Assembly: GCA_014155875.1 (NCBI GenBank)
Contig: JACEFZ010027078.1
Coordinates: forward strand, 1 to 64,000
DNA length: 64,000 nucleotides
From: Cepaea nemoralis
Taxonomy: Eukaryota; Mollusca; Gastropoda; Stylommatophora; Helicidae
Direction: 5' to 3'
Below the pieces are notes generated by a model. It had not been told where the DNA came from. It was given only the letters and a program-made list of their open reading frames with translations, and did no database searches. The stretch's first letter is position 1; every line of letters begins with the position of its first letter. Shown here one piece after another: positions 10,669 through 22,224 of the stretch. The translations under genes were made by a program, and so were the position numbers.

Positions 10669-12229
10669 CAAGGGCGATCTGAGCGACTGCAACAAATATA
10701 GGGGTATCTCACTTCTGTGTATTATTGGAAAAGTATTTGCCAGAATTGTTCTGCGCAGACTTCAAGTCCTAGGAGATCAAGTCTACCCCGAATCACAGTG
10801 TGGCTTTCGACAGAACCGGTCTACCATTGATATGATATTCTCATTGCGACAAATGCAAGAAAAATGCCGTGAACAGAATCAACCACTGTTTATTGCCTTC
10901 ATCGACCTCACAAAGGCATTTGATTTGGTCAGTCGTGAGGGTCTGTTCAAGGCACTAAAGAAGATTGGCTGCCCACCAACTCTCCTGTCCATTGTGGAAT
11001 CGTTCCACACAGGCATGAAGGGTATAATCAAGTTTGATGGTGCAACTTCTGAAGAGATTGAAATCAAGAGTGGAGTTAAGCAAGGTTGTGTACTAGCTCC
11101 CACTCTCTTTGGAATTTTCACTTCTACTGAAATATGCCTTTCATGATCAGGATGGTGGTATATACATTCACTCACGCTCGGATGGCGGCCTCTACAATGC
11201 TCAGAGATTGAAGGCCAAGACCAAAATTAGGAGGGTACTGATCAGAGAGTTGCTTTTTGCAGATGATGCTGCAGTTACGACCCACTCTGAGGAAGAATTG
11301 CAATGTCTACTATCTTCATTCTCCAATGCTTGTTCTGAAGAAAGAAGACACAGATTATGTCACAAGGTGCACATGGGGTACCATCAATCTTTATTGACGA
11401 CGCCGAACTAGAGATGGTAGACCATTTTACATATCTAGGATCAGTGGTAAATAGCAAATTATCCCTAGATCAGGAAATCAACATCCGGATTGGTAAGGCA
11501 GCAACAACAATGAACAGGTTAAGAAAAAGAGTCTGGGAGAACAGGAAGCTTACTGCCAAAACAAAAGTCCTTGTCTATCAAGCCTGTGACCTTAGTACTC
11601 TTCTTTATGGCAGTGAAACCTGGACAACTTACTCACTCCAAGAGAAACGTTTAAACAGCTTTCATATGCGGTGTCTGCAAAGAATTCTTGGCATTAAGTG
11701 GCAAGACAAAATCACAAATACTGAAGTATTGGAAAGATCAGGTTGTGTGACGGTTTATTCCATGCTCAGTCTTCGTAGACTTAGATGGATATGACATCTT
11801 AGGATGATGGATGATGGTAGAATACGAAAGGACATCTTGTTTGGTGAATTACAGATGGGTAAGAGATCTCAGGGTCGGCCTCTACTACGATACAAAGATT
11901 TGTGTAAGTGGGACATGATTGATACAGGCATTGATAATGCACAGTGGGAGCAAGTCGCCTCTGAACGTGTTGCATGGAGGGCAAAGATCAGAAATGGAAT
12001 AAAAATAAAGGAGAAAATTATTGCAGATAAGTCACACACCGAGCGTGTGAGACGTAAGATGGTGCATGCTGGTGGAAATGACCACGTGTTCACATGCACC
12101 CACTGTGAACGGACATTTACAGCGCAAATTGGCCTTATCAGTCACACTCGCTACCACCATAGGTAAAAGTTATTATGCCTTTTTAAGGCACAAACTATCG
12201 TCTGTCAAGATGGCAAGGTGCCAATGAAC
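10669..12229 (+). mobile_element. LINE gamma copy 1, 5'-truncated, with TSD
   Basis: The 1561-bp insert is flanked by the 10-bp direct repeat GTTCTTCATA (10659-10668 and 12230-12239). It starts inside the reverse transcriptase (KGDLSDCNKYRGISLL) and ends after a short 3' UTR containing TATGCC, ACTATCGTCTGTCAAGA and GGTGCCAATGA. That same 3' end is found alone at 13.75-13.86 kb, broken at 62.7 kb, and fused to a tRNA-like head in SINE B (27.1 and 36.6 kb). Confidence 0.9.
10672..12166 (+). pseudogene. LINE gamma reverse transcriptase with C-terminal finger (frameshifted)
   Basis: This is a reverse transcriptase lacking its N-terminal endonuclease. Motifs in order are RGISLL, CGFRQNRST, AFIDLTKAFD (motif A) at about 10895, GVKQGCVLAPTLFGIF (B) at 11074, LLFADDAAV (C) at 11250 and FTYLGSVV (D/E) at 11430. 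LLYGSETW, the RILGIKWQDKI thumb region, and a CTHCERTF...GLISHTRYHH finger at 12096-12160 follow. Frames break near 11130, 11350 and 11795. Catalytic residues are intact, so the copy is relatively young but dead. Confidence 0.88.
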
Positions 12230-12499
12230 GTTCTTCATAACCAGTTACTTAAGTTCAGTTGCCAGTTTATCAATCTCCGGGACAAATCTGCAGTGCCCAA
12301 AGTCATAAATTGACAGCAAGGAACCTGACTTGGGTGACCACTAGAAGATAACTCTGTGCTCTAGTTTCAGCAGAAGCTGGTGTTTTGATGGGTCAAGTTG
12401 GTCTTTTGAATCTGACCATGATACGAATAACAACGGTACTTGTTTGCATACAGTACCGCGGTTACTAAACACGTCATTAATATCAGGTGATCTATATCG

Positions 12500-12735
12500 A
12501 GTGCCGTTCTCCCTGGCCTAGGCGTTAGCGACTTTCTCCGTAATACCGTTTATCCACGTGAGCAAATGCAGCTACGCGAGAATTGGTAGCGGTTCTCACT
12601 TCGCCCGTTACTTACGGGATATGTAAGCTGGCCGCTCAGAAAACAATGGCAAACCACTGAGCGTAATCGTGCCTAGAAATCAACAACAGCGGTAAAATGC
12701 TGGTGTTGAATGCGATGTCCTGTAATAGGTGACAC
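12500..12735 (+). mobile_element. SINE D-like dispersed repeat, copy 1
   Basis: The block contains TTCTCCGTAAT, GCAGCTACGCGAGA, ACTTACGG, GCTGGCCGCTCAGAAA, GCGGTAAAATGCTGGTGTTG and GATGTCCTGTAA. The same order occurs at 19.18-19.35 kb (+) and, reversed, at 36.85, 37.98-38.21, 56.64-56.80 and 61.93-62.15 kb. The best-preserved tRNA-like head is in the 62-kb copy. Confidence 0.7.
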
Positions 12736-13751
12736 ATGCCTGGGTCATTGACATTAAGGAGAATGACCGCGCTAGTACATAAACAAGTGACCGGGCATGA
12801 GAAATAATAGAGGAAAGGTGAAGACATTAAGGTGAGTGTCCGGACAATATAAACAGGTCACGAGAGGAAAGGGCATTCACCTCGCATTCACCTCGGAAAG
12901 AAAATATAAGAAGATAAACGGGGAAGGGTGTAAGATAGAGGGGCTGCAAGAAGGGGCAGACAGTTGTGTGTGGTGTGTGGAAGATTGTGAGGGCATAGAA
13001 TGGGTAAAAAGACAGGGACAAACATTTACTGGGAGGGAGGAAGCTGAGACCGGCTGCGAGTCGGGTCGTCTTAGGAAGTTGATGTTTTAGCGCCGAACGG
13101 ATCGGTGGGCTAATACGTAGGAGTTTAGACTGACTGCGGTCAGATCTTTGGTTGTGTTGTTCTCCCAGTTGTGAATACAGGCTTAAAACCCAGAGTGGGT
13201 TGATAGTTAGTGGAAACTAAGACCCAGGGTGTGGGTGTATTGTGTGAGGTCCAGCGATGGACTAGGAGCTGGATTACCTGTCTTGTGGATTTGATATTAA
13301 GCAGGCCGTGAGAAGACAGTGATGTGTGCGTGTTAATGTTGTGAGGAGGATATGGATATTCTATGGATTAGATATATTGTTTCTGGATATATAAATATGT
13401 TCCGTGGGTCTGTGTTATTTCTGTATTAAAGGATTATGTGCGCCAAAATCGATCTTGTTTACTGACTGGTGAATGTGCACTGCGGGGGTGAGTCATAGTG
13501 TAAGACAGTGAGAGAGCTCAATTGACACACCAGGAGTATCGTTCCTTAGACAACGACCAATATCACGCACCTATCATCAAGAACTTCGTGAGAATAGGAT
13601 ATGCGAAAAAAAACTTATCGAGGTGATTCATGGAACCATCTAAACATCTAGATTATGACTATTAAAATCCACCTCTCTAAATCTGTATAAATTCCACTAT
13701 TGTTAACTTCTACACATATACAAATGCCACTAACAACATACAGTTCGAAGT
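12736..13751. other. No recognisable feature
   Basis: This kilobase has no long frame with domain character and no tandem repeat. A TATA-like ACAATATAAAC lies near 12843 and an AT-rich stretch near 13360-13400. I could not identify element ends. Confidence 0.5.
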
Positions 13752-13856
13752 GGTATTATCAGTAACATTCGCTACCGCCATGGGTTGTAGTTATTATGCC
13801 TTTTTGAAGCACAATGTAACAAACTATCGTCTGTCAAGACGGCAAGGTGCTATTGT
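13752..13856 (+). mobile_element. LINE gamma 3' end, solo fragment (copy 2)
   Basis: The sequence starts at the last finger codons (TTATCAGTAACATTCGCTACC) and continues through TATGCCTTTTTGAAGCACAA, TGTAACAAACTATCGTCTG and GGCAAGGTGC. Only the final ~100 bp of the family is present. Confidence 0.8.
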
Positions 13857-14525
13857 AAATGTAATGACATCTAGATACACGCCGCTAATGTAAGATTGGT
13901 AAATTAGATAATATCGAGAAATAGATGGGAAGAATGAAGATAAGATAAATATATTAGGGATTGGTGAAATGCAATGGCCAGGAGCAGGGGAACAATATTT
14001 AGATAAATACAGCAATATTTACTCAGGAGGGAAGGACAACAAAATTGAAGTTGGCATAATTTTTGATCAAGTGTGTGCTAAGTCAGTTAAAGGATTTTAG
14101 ACAATCTCAAACAGGGTATTATTAGTGAAACTCCATGGCAAACGTCTGGATATTAACATAATACACAAGTATATGCGTAAACAGCTGACTGTAAAAAAAA
14201 AAAAAATATAGATATATTTTATAACGAATTAGACATGGCCGTTGACCAGTGTAAAAATTTTGGAATGACTTTCAATACCTGGGGATTTCAATGCCAAAGT
14301 AGGCAACGAAAAGGTGAGTGGTGTGACTGGTGGCTATGGCCTGGGGGAGAGGAAGGAGAGGGGTGATAGATTAATAACATGGGCAGACTACCATTAAATT
14401 GTAATAGGTAACACCTGGTTTAAACAACGTCATCGACAATTATATACGTGTATAAGCTCTGGAGATAATATTCGCAATCAAATCGACTACATACTGATAC
14501 CAAAGAGATTCAGAAGCAGTTTAGT
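13857..14525 (+). pseudogene. LINE delta endonuclease fragment (RTE-like, broken)
   Basis: This is a remnant of an apurinic-type endonuclease that nicks target DNA for LINE insertion. Scattered frames give a KMGRMK-like start, VGIIFDQVCAKSVKGF near 14054, GDFNAKVGNEKVSGVTGGYG near 14285, GLGERKERGDRLITWADYH, VIGNTWFKQR and NQIDYILIPKRF near 14475. The GDFN and NQIDY blocks are typical of the RTE-type endonuclease often mislabelled craniofacial development protein 2. There are several stops and no reverse transcriptase downstream. Confidence 0.75.
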
Positions 14526-14529
14526 AGGA

Positions 14530-14650
14530 ACTAACGAACGAACGAACGAACGAACTTTATTTTAAAAGGGTAACAAATTGGGCACGCAGGCCCGTCTTAC
14601 ATTCGGCCTTTCAGTCACTCATCTTTTATTCATCAAATGTGCATGTTACA
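14530..14650 (-). mobile_element. LINE epsilon 3' end, copy 2
   Basis: Read on the minus strand, it matches the epsilon 3' UTR: GATGAATAAAAGATGAGTGA, AAGACGGGCCTGCGTGCCCA, TTTGTTACCC, then AAAATAAA and a (GTTC)n tail of about six units. It lies directly against the delta fragment. Confidence 0.82.
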
Positions 14651-14735
14651 TTTACATAGGGGAAAAAAACATTGTCAAATGGATTTTGTAAGCATAAACA
14701 ATACATATTACGCATGATACATTCACACACCTGCT
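14648..14735 (+). repeat. Dispersed ~70-bp sequence, second copy
   Basis: It matches 3186-3275 in the same orientation (ACATTGTCAAATG, GTAAGCATAAACAAT, CATATTACGCATGATACATTC) and runs directly into the 37-bp array. Confidence 0.6.
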
Positions 14736-15155
14736 GAAACACCTGAATGTGCTGAACATGGACATATCTGCTGAAATACCTGAATGTGCTGAACATGGAC
14801 ACACCTGTTATAACACCTGAATGTGCTGAACATGGAAACACCTGCTGAAATACCTGAATGTGCTGAACATGGACACATCTGCTGAAACACCTGGATGTGC
14901 TGATCATGGACATACCTGCTGAAACACCTGGATGTGCTGATCATGGACACACCTGTTATAACACCTGAATGTGCTGACCATAGACACACCTGCTGACACT
15001 CCTGAATGTGTTGAACATGGACGCATCTGTTATAACATCTGGATGTGCTGAAAATGGACACACCTGCTGAAACACCTGAATGTGCGGATGATGGAACACC
15101 TGTTGAAATACCTTAATGTGCTGACCACGAAACACCTGTTGAAATACATACATGT
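14728..15155. repeat. 37-bp tandem array
   Basis: About eleven units carry CTGCTGAAACACCTGAATGT and GCTGAACATGGACAC. Some units have GTTATAACACC in place of GCTGAAACACC. The last unit before 15155 is degenerate. Confidence 0.93.
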
Positions 15156-16110
15156 TGAAATCAACGTACCCAGTTAATGATAACAATTATAACTCAAGAA
15201 TTCAATTTACTGTTTTAATATGCACTGATGTATTGTGTTACGTTACTATCTGTTTAACTTTACTGGAGACATGGGGTATGAAGAATTACGTTTAAACATC
15301 GGGAAATAATGTTATATTTGGGGAAAATTGCCTATATAATTTAAGTGATATTGAATAGCTAGCTGCAGAACAAATTAGGTGACTAATATTAAAAAAAAAA
15401 AACACTGACATTTGACAGGTTCATCGTGTGCGTTCACTAGTGCAAAAACATGAATAATCAGACATTGAACATTTCTTTATCACCTGGAGGGTTACTGGCG
15501 GTGTCAGAACACTGCTCCTGCTCATCTCCGGCAGAAAATACAACACGTAATAATACAAGGTAGAGTAATTACAGATATTTACTGCTACTGCTGCGGTATC
15601 ATCAAATACATTTCTGGGCGTTAACACAAGTTTAATAACAAACTACTGGAATGTCCCAACAGCATGTCCTCGGGGGGAAAAACATGGGTTACAAAGTAAG
15701 ACAACAATTATGGCTGCAAAGTGCTGAAGTCAAGATGATCAAGGAAACTTCATTTCGCTTCAGGCTATAACGTGTTTTGTTCTGTTCTGAATTCTTCCTT
15801 CTTGAAGAGATTATTTTCTCATCGAGCAAAATAAAAGGGAACACTCTCACAGTAATGACATAAATTTGCTGTTTCAAAAATGTGTCATAATGGGGAAATC
15901 TTCTGTGGCGGGAAATTATTGTTGTGTTGCGTATTTAACATATAACAACATGATATTACAAGCGGGCTCTCTACTGGTGTTCTCAGATCACTCACACGTG
16001 AGGGAGCGGCGGCAGGTCAGTGGCGAGATCGTCCGCAAGCCAGCCAGCCAGGTAGTTATGTGTTCGAATTCCCATTAGGCGGAAGGGTTTTTAACTGATC
16101 TGCAGTCAAG
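15156..16110. other. No recognisable feature
   Basis: This AT-rich sequence has no long frame with domain character. A tRNA-like stretch (CAGTGGCGAGATCG ... GTGTTCGAATTCCC) at about 16017-16075 may be a decayed SINE head. Confidence 0.45.
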
Positions 16111-17990
16111 GGACATCAGAATCTAGACACATCCAGGACATATCCCAGCGAGGAGGGACAGCGGGCCAGTTACTGACTTAGATTCCATGGTCACACAACC
16201 TAGACACATCCAGGACATACCCGGCGAGACGGAACAGCGGGCCAGTTACTGACTTAGACTCCGTGTCACCCAACCTAGACACATCCAGGACATACCCGGC
16301 GAGACGGGACAGCGGGCCAGTTACTGACTTAGACTCCGTGTCACCCAACCTAGACACATCCAGGACATAACCGGCGAGACGGGACAGCGGGACACTTACT
16401 GACTTTGACTCCATGTCACCCATCCTAGACACATCCAGGACATACCTGGCGAGACGGGACAGCGGGATAGTTACTGACTTTGACTCCATGTCACCCATCC
16501 TAGACACATCCAGGACATACCCGGCGAGACGGGACAGTAGGACAGTTACTGACTTAAACACCATGTCACCCAACCTAGACACATCCAGGACATACCTGGC
16601 GAGACGGGACAGCGGGACAGTTACTGACTTTGACTCCATGTCACCCATCCTAGACACATCAAGGACATACACGGCGAGACGGGACAGTGGGACAGTTACT
16701 GACTTAAACACCATGTCATCCAACCTAGACACATCCAGGACATACCTGGCGAGACGGGACAGTGGGACAGTTACTGACTTAAACACCATGACACTCAACC
16801 TAGACACATCCAGGACATACCTGGCGAGACGGGACAGCGGGACAGTTACTGACTTTGACTCCATGTCACCAATATTAGACACATCCAGGACATACCTGGC
16901 GAGACGGGACAGCGGGACAGTTACTGACTTTGACTCCAGGTCACCCATCCTAGACACATCCAGGACATACCCGGCGAGACGGGACAGTGGGACAGTTACT
17001 GACTTAAACACCATGTCATCCAACCTAGACACATCCAGGACATACCTGGCGAGACGGGACAGCGGGACACTTACTGACTTTGACTCCATGTCACCCATCC
17101 TAGACACATCCAGGACATACCTGGCGAGACGGGACAGTGGGACAGTTACTGACTTAAACACCATGTCATCCAACCTAGACACATCCAGGACATACCTGGC
17201 GAGATGGGACAGCGGGACAGTTACTGACTTAAACACCATGTCATCCAACCTAGACACATCCAGGACATACCTGGCGAGGCGGGACAGCGGGACAGTTACT
17301 GACTTAAACACCATGTCATTCAACCTAGACACATCCAGGACATACCTGGCGAGATGGGACAGTGGGACAGTTACTGACTTAAACACCATGTCATCCAACC
17401 TAGACACATCCAGGACATACCTGGCGAGACGGGACAGCGGGACACTTACTGACTTTGACTCCATGTCACCCATCCTAGACACATCCAGGACATACCCGGC
17501 GAGACGGGACAGTGGGACAGTTACTGACTTAAACACCATGTCATCCAACCTAGACACATCCAGGACATACCTGGCGAGATGGGACAGCGGGACAGTTACT
17601 GACTTAAACACCATGTCATCCAACCTAGACACATCCAGGACATACCTGGCGAGGCGGGACAGTGGGACAGTTACTGACTTAAACACCATGTCATCCAACC
17701 TAGACACATCCAGGACATACCTGGCGAGATGGGACAGCGGGACAGTTACTGACTTAAACACCATGTCATCCAACCTAGACACATCCAGGACATACCCGGC
17801 GAGATGGGACAGTGGGACAGTTACTGACTTAAACACCATGACACCCAACCTAGACACATCCAGGACATACCCGGCGAGACGGGACAGCGGGGGTGGAGAC
17901 GGGGCTACTGTTCTGGACTCCATGATCATCACAGACTAGACACATCCAGGACACATCCTGGCGTGACGGGACAGCGGGCGGGTTACTGAT
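16111..17990. repeat. 75-bp tandem array open on both strands
   Basis: About 25 units of 75 bp. They contain CTAGACACATCCAGGACATA, CGAGACGGGACAGCGGGAC and GTTACTGACTT. Because 75 is a multiple of three, both strands stay open for more than 500 codons. The plus strand repeats a 25-residue unit with LDTSRTYLARRDSGTVTD. The minus strand repeats one with YVLDVSRLDDMVFKSVTVPL. Two unit types alternate (TTTGACTCCATGTCACC and AAACACCATGTCATCC). No start context, splice signal or domain supports a gene. Confidence 0.95.
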
Positions 17991-18170
17991 GACATCATGC
18001 ATCCAGTGGCCATTGGTATAAACATATGGGATTATCACCAGCTACCTGATCGGTTTCAGGCAGTTGATAAGCGTCGTGTACTTACACTAGTACCAGTCAT
18101 CTCCAAGAATAAAGGCGTTCATTATATTTTCCTATATAATCATGTGATAATTGATCTGCATTGAGACTGT

Positions 18171-18392
<222 letters not shown>

Positions 18393-18486
18393 AATCAATG
18401 AGGGCTTTCCGCTATGTTATTCTTCTTGGAAACAGACAGCTGTGTTACATTGAAATTCTAACCCGGGTGGCAGCTAGTTAAAGCAT

Positions 18487-19095
18487 GAATAAACTATACC
18501 AACTGCTGGTAGAGCCAGCCTTATCACGTTCCAATACATATTTGGGGGAAACAAAGTAAACTATACCAGCTACAGATAGAGGCGGCCTTTACCCGGTTAC
18601 AGTACATCTCTGGGGAAACAGGGTAAAGTATACCAGCTGCAGGTAGAGCCAGACTGTACCAGTTTCCAGTACATGTCTGGGGAAACAAAGTAAACTATAC
18701 CAGCTGCAGGTAGAGGCAGCCTGTACCAGGTTACAGTACATCTCTGGGGAAACAAAGTAAACTATATCAGCTACAGATAGAGGCGGCCTTTACCAGTTTC
18801 CAGTACATCTCTGGGGAAACAGGGTAAACTATACCAGCTGCAGGTAGAGCCAGACTGTACCAGTTTCCAGTACATGTCTGGGGAAACAAAGTAAACTATA
18901 CCAGCTCTAGGTAGAGGCAGCCTGTACCAGGTTACAGTACATCTCTGGGGAAACAAAGCAAACTATACCAGCTGCAGGTAGAGGCAGCCTGTACCAGGTT
19001 ACAGTACATCTCTGGGGAAACAAAGTAAACTATACCAGCTACAGGTAGAGCCAGACTGTACCAGGTTCCAGTACATGTCTGGGGAAACAAAGCCG
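18487..19095. repeat. 67-bp tandem array
   Basis: About nine units contain AACTATACCAGCTGCAGGTA, GTACCAG, AGTACATCTCTGGGGAAAC and AAAG. Two unit types differ in GAGCCAGACTG versus GAGGCAGCCTG. Confidence 0.95.
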
Positions 19096-19174
19096 CCGGC
19101 CTGAAACTGACGACTCCAGCCTCTGATTGGGCTATACGAATGTGGGTCCAGCACCATATGTCCGCTGATCTCAA

Positions 19175-19350
19175 TGGCGAAGGCGTATTGACATTCTCCG
19201 TAATCCAATATATCTACGTAGGATAACGCAGCTGCACGAGATTCGGCAGTGAATTGCGCCGCCTTGGTTACTTACGGAGGTATGTGAGCCGGTCGTTCAG
19301 AAATAAATAACAGCGGTAAAATGCTGGTGTTGACACCGATGTCCTCTAAA
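19175..19350 (+). mobile_element. SINE D-like dispersed repeat, copy 2
   Basis: It matches the 12.5-kb copy in order: GGCGTATTGACATTCTCCG, GCAGCTGCACGAGATT, TTACTTACGG, GCCGGTCGTTCAGAAA, GCGGTAAAATGCTGGTGTTG and CGATGTCCT. It is followed by a run of G at about 19361-19379. Confidence 0.7.
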
Positions 19351-19424
19351 TAGAATATAAGGGTGGGGGGGGGGGGGGGAGAGAAAACCATTCGCCTAAG
19401 GCGCGTCAAATAGTCTCCTGCTGT

Positions 19425-19650
19425 TCTCGCTGACACCCAGTTGTTCCCCGTGGTCCCCCGCTGTACGGGCTGACACCCAGTTGTTCCCGGTGGTCCCCCG
19501 CTGTACGGGCTCACACCCAGTTGTTCCCCTTGGTCCCCCGCTGTACGGGCTGACACCCAGTTGTTCCCCGTGGTCCTCCGCTGTTCCCGCTTGGACCCAT
19601 TTGCTCGCTGTGATCCCCTGTTTTACACACTGGGACCCACATGTTCACCT
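19425..19650. repeat. 40-bp tandem array
   Basis: About five and a half units contain GCTGACACCCAGTTGTTCCC and GTGGTCCCCCGCTGTACGG. The last units are diverged. Confidence 0.9.
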
Positions 19651-20259
19651 TGGACAGAAGTCGGGTCTACCAGATCCGGAAGAACTTGCACATTGTCTGC
19701 AATCAATACTATATCATCTGCATATCTTATATTATTGACGGTATGTCCGCCGATGGAGATTCCTTCCATATGCTCCAAATTGTTCATACTGTTTTCATTA
19801 TATAGGGAAACAGAAACTCAGGGAAATTGCATATTCCGGTAGCAGTCCACTCTTTATTTGCTGATATTGATCTACTTCATTATCATTGTGTATGATAGTT
19901 TGGTGTTTCCAGTAGATGATTTTGGCAAGTCTATATGGTCTTTCCTTCAATTTGTTGACCCGCAAGCATCTTTGTCGTGTCGATGTGACTAACTCTATAG
20001 CTGTAGTCAATGAAGTACAGATGTAAGTCTCTGTTTACTTCTACCCAACGATCTATTACAAAATGTTATCAGCTTCTACAAACCCACCTTGTTCTTTCCA
20101 TATTTCGTGGTTTAGTGTATTCCTCAGTTTTAGCATGATGTTCTTGGTGATGTGCCTACCATGGTAAATGTTTGATGTTGATCTTAATCCAATGCTCTTG
20201 CATTCTTCGGGATTGCAATAAACATATATTTGCATAAGTCTAGATTTATATCTCCAATA
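19651..20259. other. No recognisable feature
   Basis: Apparently single-copy, AT-rich sequence. No coding frame with domain character was seen. It forms the left flank of the Penelope-like insertion. Confidence 0.5.
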
Positions 20260-20270
20260 TAATGTATTGT

Positions 20271-20504
20271 TTTTGAATAACGAAGACACAAACAATAGAT
20301 TGCACGATTTATTGCCTGGCATATTTCGCTGCATCTCGTCAGGTACATACTGCAGAAATCACACAACTTACGTGAATTAACTAGATAAATCCTTCAAGTT
20401 GAAATATACACATATTCGCACAGTAATGTCACTTATCTACCACGGTAATTTTAAGCTGACTAACATGTCTTTCTCTTTGCACAATTCTGGCTTGCGTTGA
20501 TAGA
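20271..20504 (-). mobile_element. PLE copy 1, 3' part
   Basis: This is the continuation of copy 1 beyond the LINE alpha insertion. On the minus strand it reads from TGATCTATCAACGCAAGCC through the end of the GIY-YIG protein and the 3' non-coding region. It matches 24835-25070 of copy 2 almost base for base, and includes the hammerhead-like core (about 20324-20342). Confidence 0.88.
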
Positions 20505-20512
20505 TCATAATT

Positions 20513-22224
20513 CATCTCATCTCATCTGATCTCATCATGTTCCTCTTGTACCTTGCGGTGTCGAGGTGAAGTATAAACTTCGTGAGAGTGCCCGGTTATG
20601 GGCTTCGTGTATCGACATTCCCATGGATTCTGTTATTCCTTCCGTCCAACGTTTACGTGGTCGACCTCTTCCTCTATTTCCATCTGGTCTGTACATCATT
20701 GCTTGTTGTGGCATGCTGTTGACTGGTAGCCTACTTGCATGGCCAAACCATTTGACCTGCTGCTTTCTAATAAAATCTAGAGCAGCTTTAACCCCCACTT
20801 TAGTCCTGATTTCTTCATTTCTGATCTTATCTTTTCTTGATACGTTGAGTATTCTTCTCAGGAACCTCATTTTTGTTGTTGTGATTTTTCTTTTCTCTTT
20901 TTCTGTCATTGTCCAGGTTTGGCACTGGTAGCACAGAGTTGGTAGGAAGATTGTGTTGTAAAGTGCTTTCTTAGTAGTTATTGATACATGTTTGTTCTTT
21001 AGTATTGGTGCCATTTGTCCAATGAGTTGATTTGCCTTATTGCACCTATTTTCGATCTCGTCTTCTGATCTGCCATTTGATGATATTATACTTCCTATGT
21101 ACTTGAAGCTCTTTACTTGTTTCAAGGGATGTTCGTTTAGGTGAATTGTTGCTGTTTGTTCTTCTTTAGTTATAGTCATTACCTCTGTTTTGCTTGTGCT
21201 AATTTTCATGTTATGTTCCCTACACATTTCGTTTAGACTATTCATGTGGTCTTGTAATTCAGCTTCTGATTTTGCTATTAGTGCTTGGTCGTCCGCAAAC
21301 AGGAGTTCTCTAATGGTTAGATTTGCAGATGGTTCTTCTTCTGTGTTCTCGTCATGCGGTATTCTTGCTGTCTCTGCTTGGCTGGTTTCTTTACATATGT
21401 TGCCTATATATGTTATGAACAAGAGAGGGGACAGGACACAACCTTGTCGTACTCCAGATCTTATGGTGAAGGGTTCTGAGTGTTCTCCAGTTGCTCTCAC
21501 TATGCATTCACTGTTGTTGTATAAACTTCTACATAGGTTTGTTAGATGTGTACTCACTCCATATTGTTTAAGGATTTCCCACAGCTTGTTTCTATCTACC
21601 CTATCAAATGCCTTTTCTTGGTCGACAAAGGCTAAGTTGAGTGTTTCATTGAATTCATTTGATTTTTCTATAAGTTGTCTAAGAGCAAAAATGGCGTCTG
21701 TGCATCCTTTGTTTTTCCTAAATCCAAGCTGCGTTTCGCTCAGCTGGGGTTCTAAATCTTTCATAATCTTTTTTCCAAGAATTTTGCAAAATATTTTCCC
21801 AGTATGACTCAACAGTGAAATGCCTCTGCATTGTGTGCAATCTCTTTTGCTGCCTTTGTTTTTCCAAATTGGGATAATTATGGCGTTTCCCCAGTCTCGT
21901 GGTGTCTGTTGTTCTACCCAAACATGGTTGAATAGTCTATGTAGCCAAGCTGTTCCTACACCCCTTGCTGCTTTAATTAGTTCATTTGGTATTTCATCCT
22001 GTCCTGGTGATGTGTTTAATGGGGCTAATCTGATGGCTTCTATAATTTCTTCTTTTAGTATGTCTGGTTCTAGTTCCTCGGTGACATCTGTGTAGGTCTC
22101 TTGAATTCCTGTGACATCTGATGGGATGTTGAGAAGTTGTTCGAAATACTGCTTCCATCTTATTAGGATCTGTTTTTGTTCACTTATTGGTTCTCCATTT
22201 TCGCTGTTAATTATTTCAGTTGGG
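20513..22224 (-). mobile_element. LINE alpha copy 1 (RTE-like), inserted in PLE copy 1
   Basis: The 1712-bp insert is flanked by the 8-bp TSD TCATAATT (20505-20512 and 22225-22232). The undisturbed site can be read in PLE copy 2 at about 24828-24842, which contains GCAATTATGATC. The element is 5'-truncated, has essentially no 3' UTR, and ends in a (GATGA)n-like tail directly after the stop codon, as is typical of RTE-clade LINEs. Its sequence is nearly identical to alpha copy 2 at 53.9-55.0 kb. Confidence 0.92.
20535..22223 (-). CDS. LINE alpha reverse transcriptase, 5'-truncated but open
   Basis: The frame is open without a stop for about 562 codons from the truncated 5' end. It covers the fingers, palm and thumb of a non-LTR reverse transcriptase. 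Visible in order are RWKQYFEQLLN, CRGISLLSHTGKIFCKI, LGFRKNKGCTDAIF, NLAFVDQEKAFDRV (motif A), GVRQGCVLSPLLF (B), LLFADDQAL (C), FKYIGSIIS (D/E) and QCQTWTMT. A C-terminal VKWFGHASRLP...GRGRPRKRW segment ends in GTRGT. No start codon belongs to the remaining part, and the endonuclease is missing. Over the roughly 370 residues shared with copy 2 only about seven differ, so the family was active recently. Confidence 0.85.
   Translation of the reverse strand, partial: PTEIINSENGEPISEQKQILIRWKQYFEQLLNIPSDVTGIQETYTDVTEELEPDILKEEIIEAIRLAPLNTSPGQDEIPNELIKAARGVGTAWLHRLFNHVWVEQQTPRDWGNAIIIPIWKNKGSKRDCTQCRGISLLSHTGKIFCKILGKKIMKDLEPQLSETQLGFRKNKGCTDAIFALRQLIEKSNEFNETLNLAFVDQEKAFDRVDRNKLWEILKQYGVSTHLTNLCRSLYNNSECIVRATGEHSEPFTIRSGVRQGCVLSPLLFITYIGNICKETSQAETARIPHDENTEEEPSANLTIRELLFADDQALIAKSEAELQDHMNSLNEMCREHNMKISTSKTEVMTITKEEQTATIHLNEHPLKQVKSFKYIGSIISSNGRSEDEIENRCNKANQLIGQMAPILKNKHVSITTKKALYNTIFLPTLCYQCQTWTMTEKEKRKITTTKMRFLRRILNVSRKDKIRNEEIRTKVGVKAALDFIRKQQVKWFGHASRLPVNSMPQQAMMYRPDGNRGRGRPRKRWTEGITESMGMSIHEAHNRALSRSLYFTSTPQGTRGT

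Noticed and set aside
16017..16080. tRNA-like sequence with GTTCGAATTCCC
   Set aside because: No cloverleaf could be drawn by eye, there is no second copy and no TSD. It may be a decayed SINE head.
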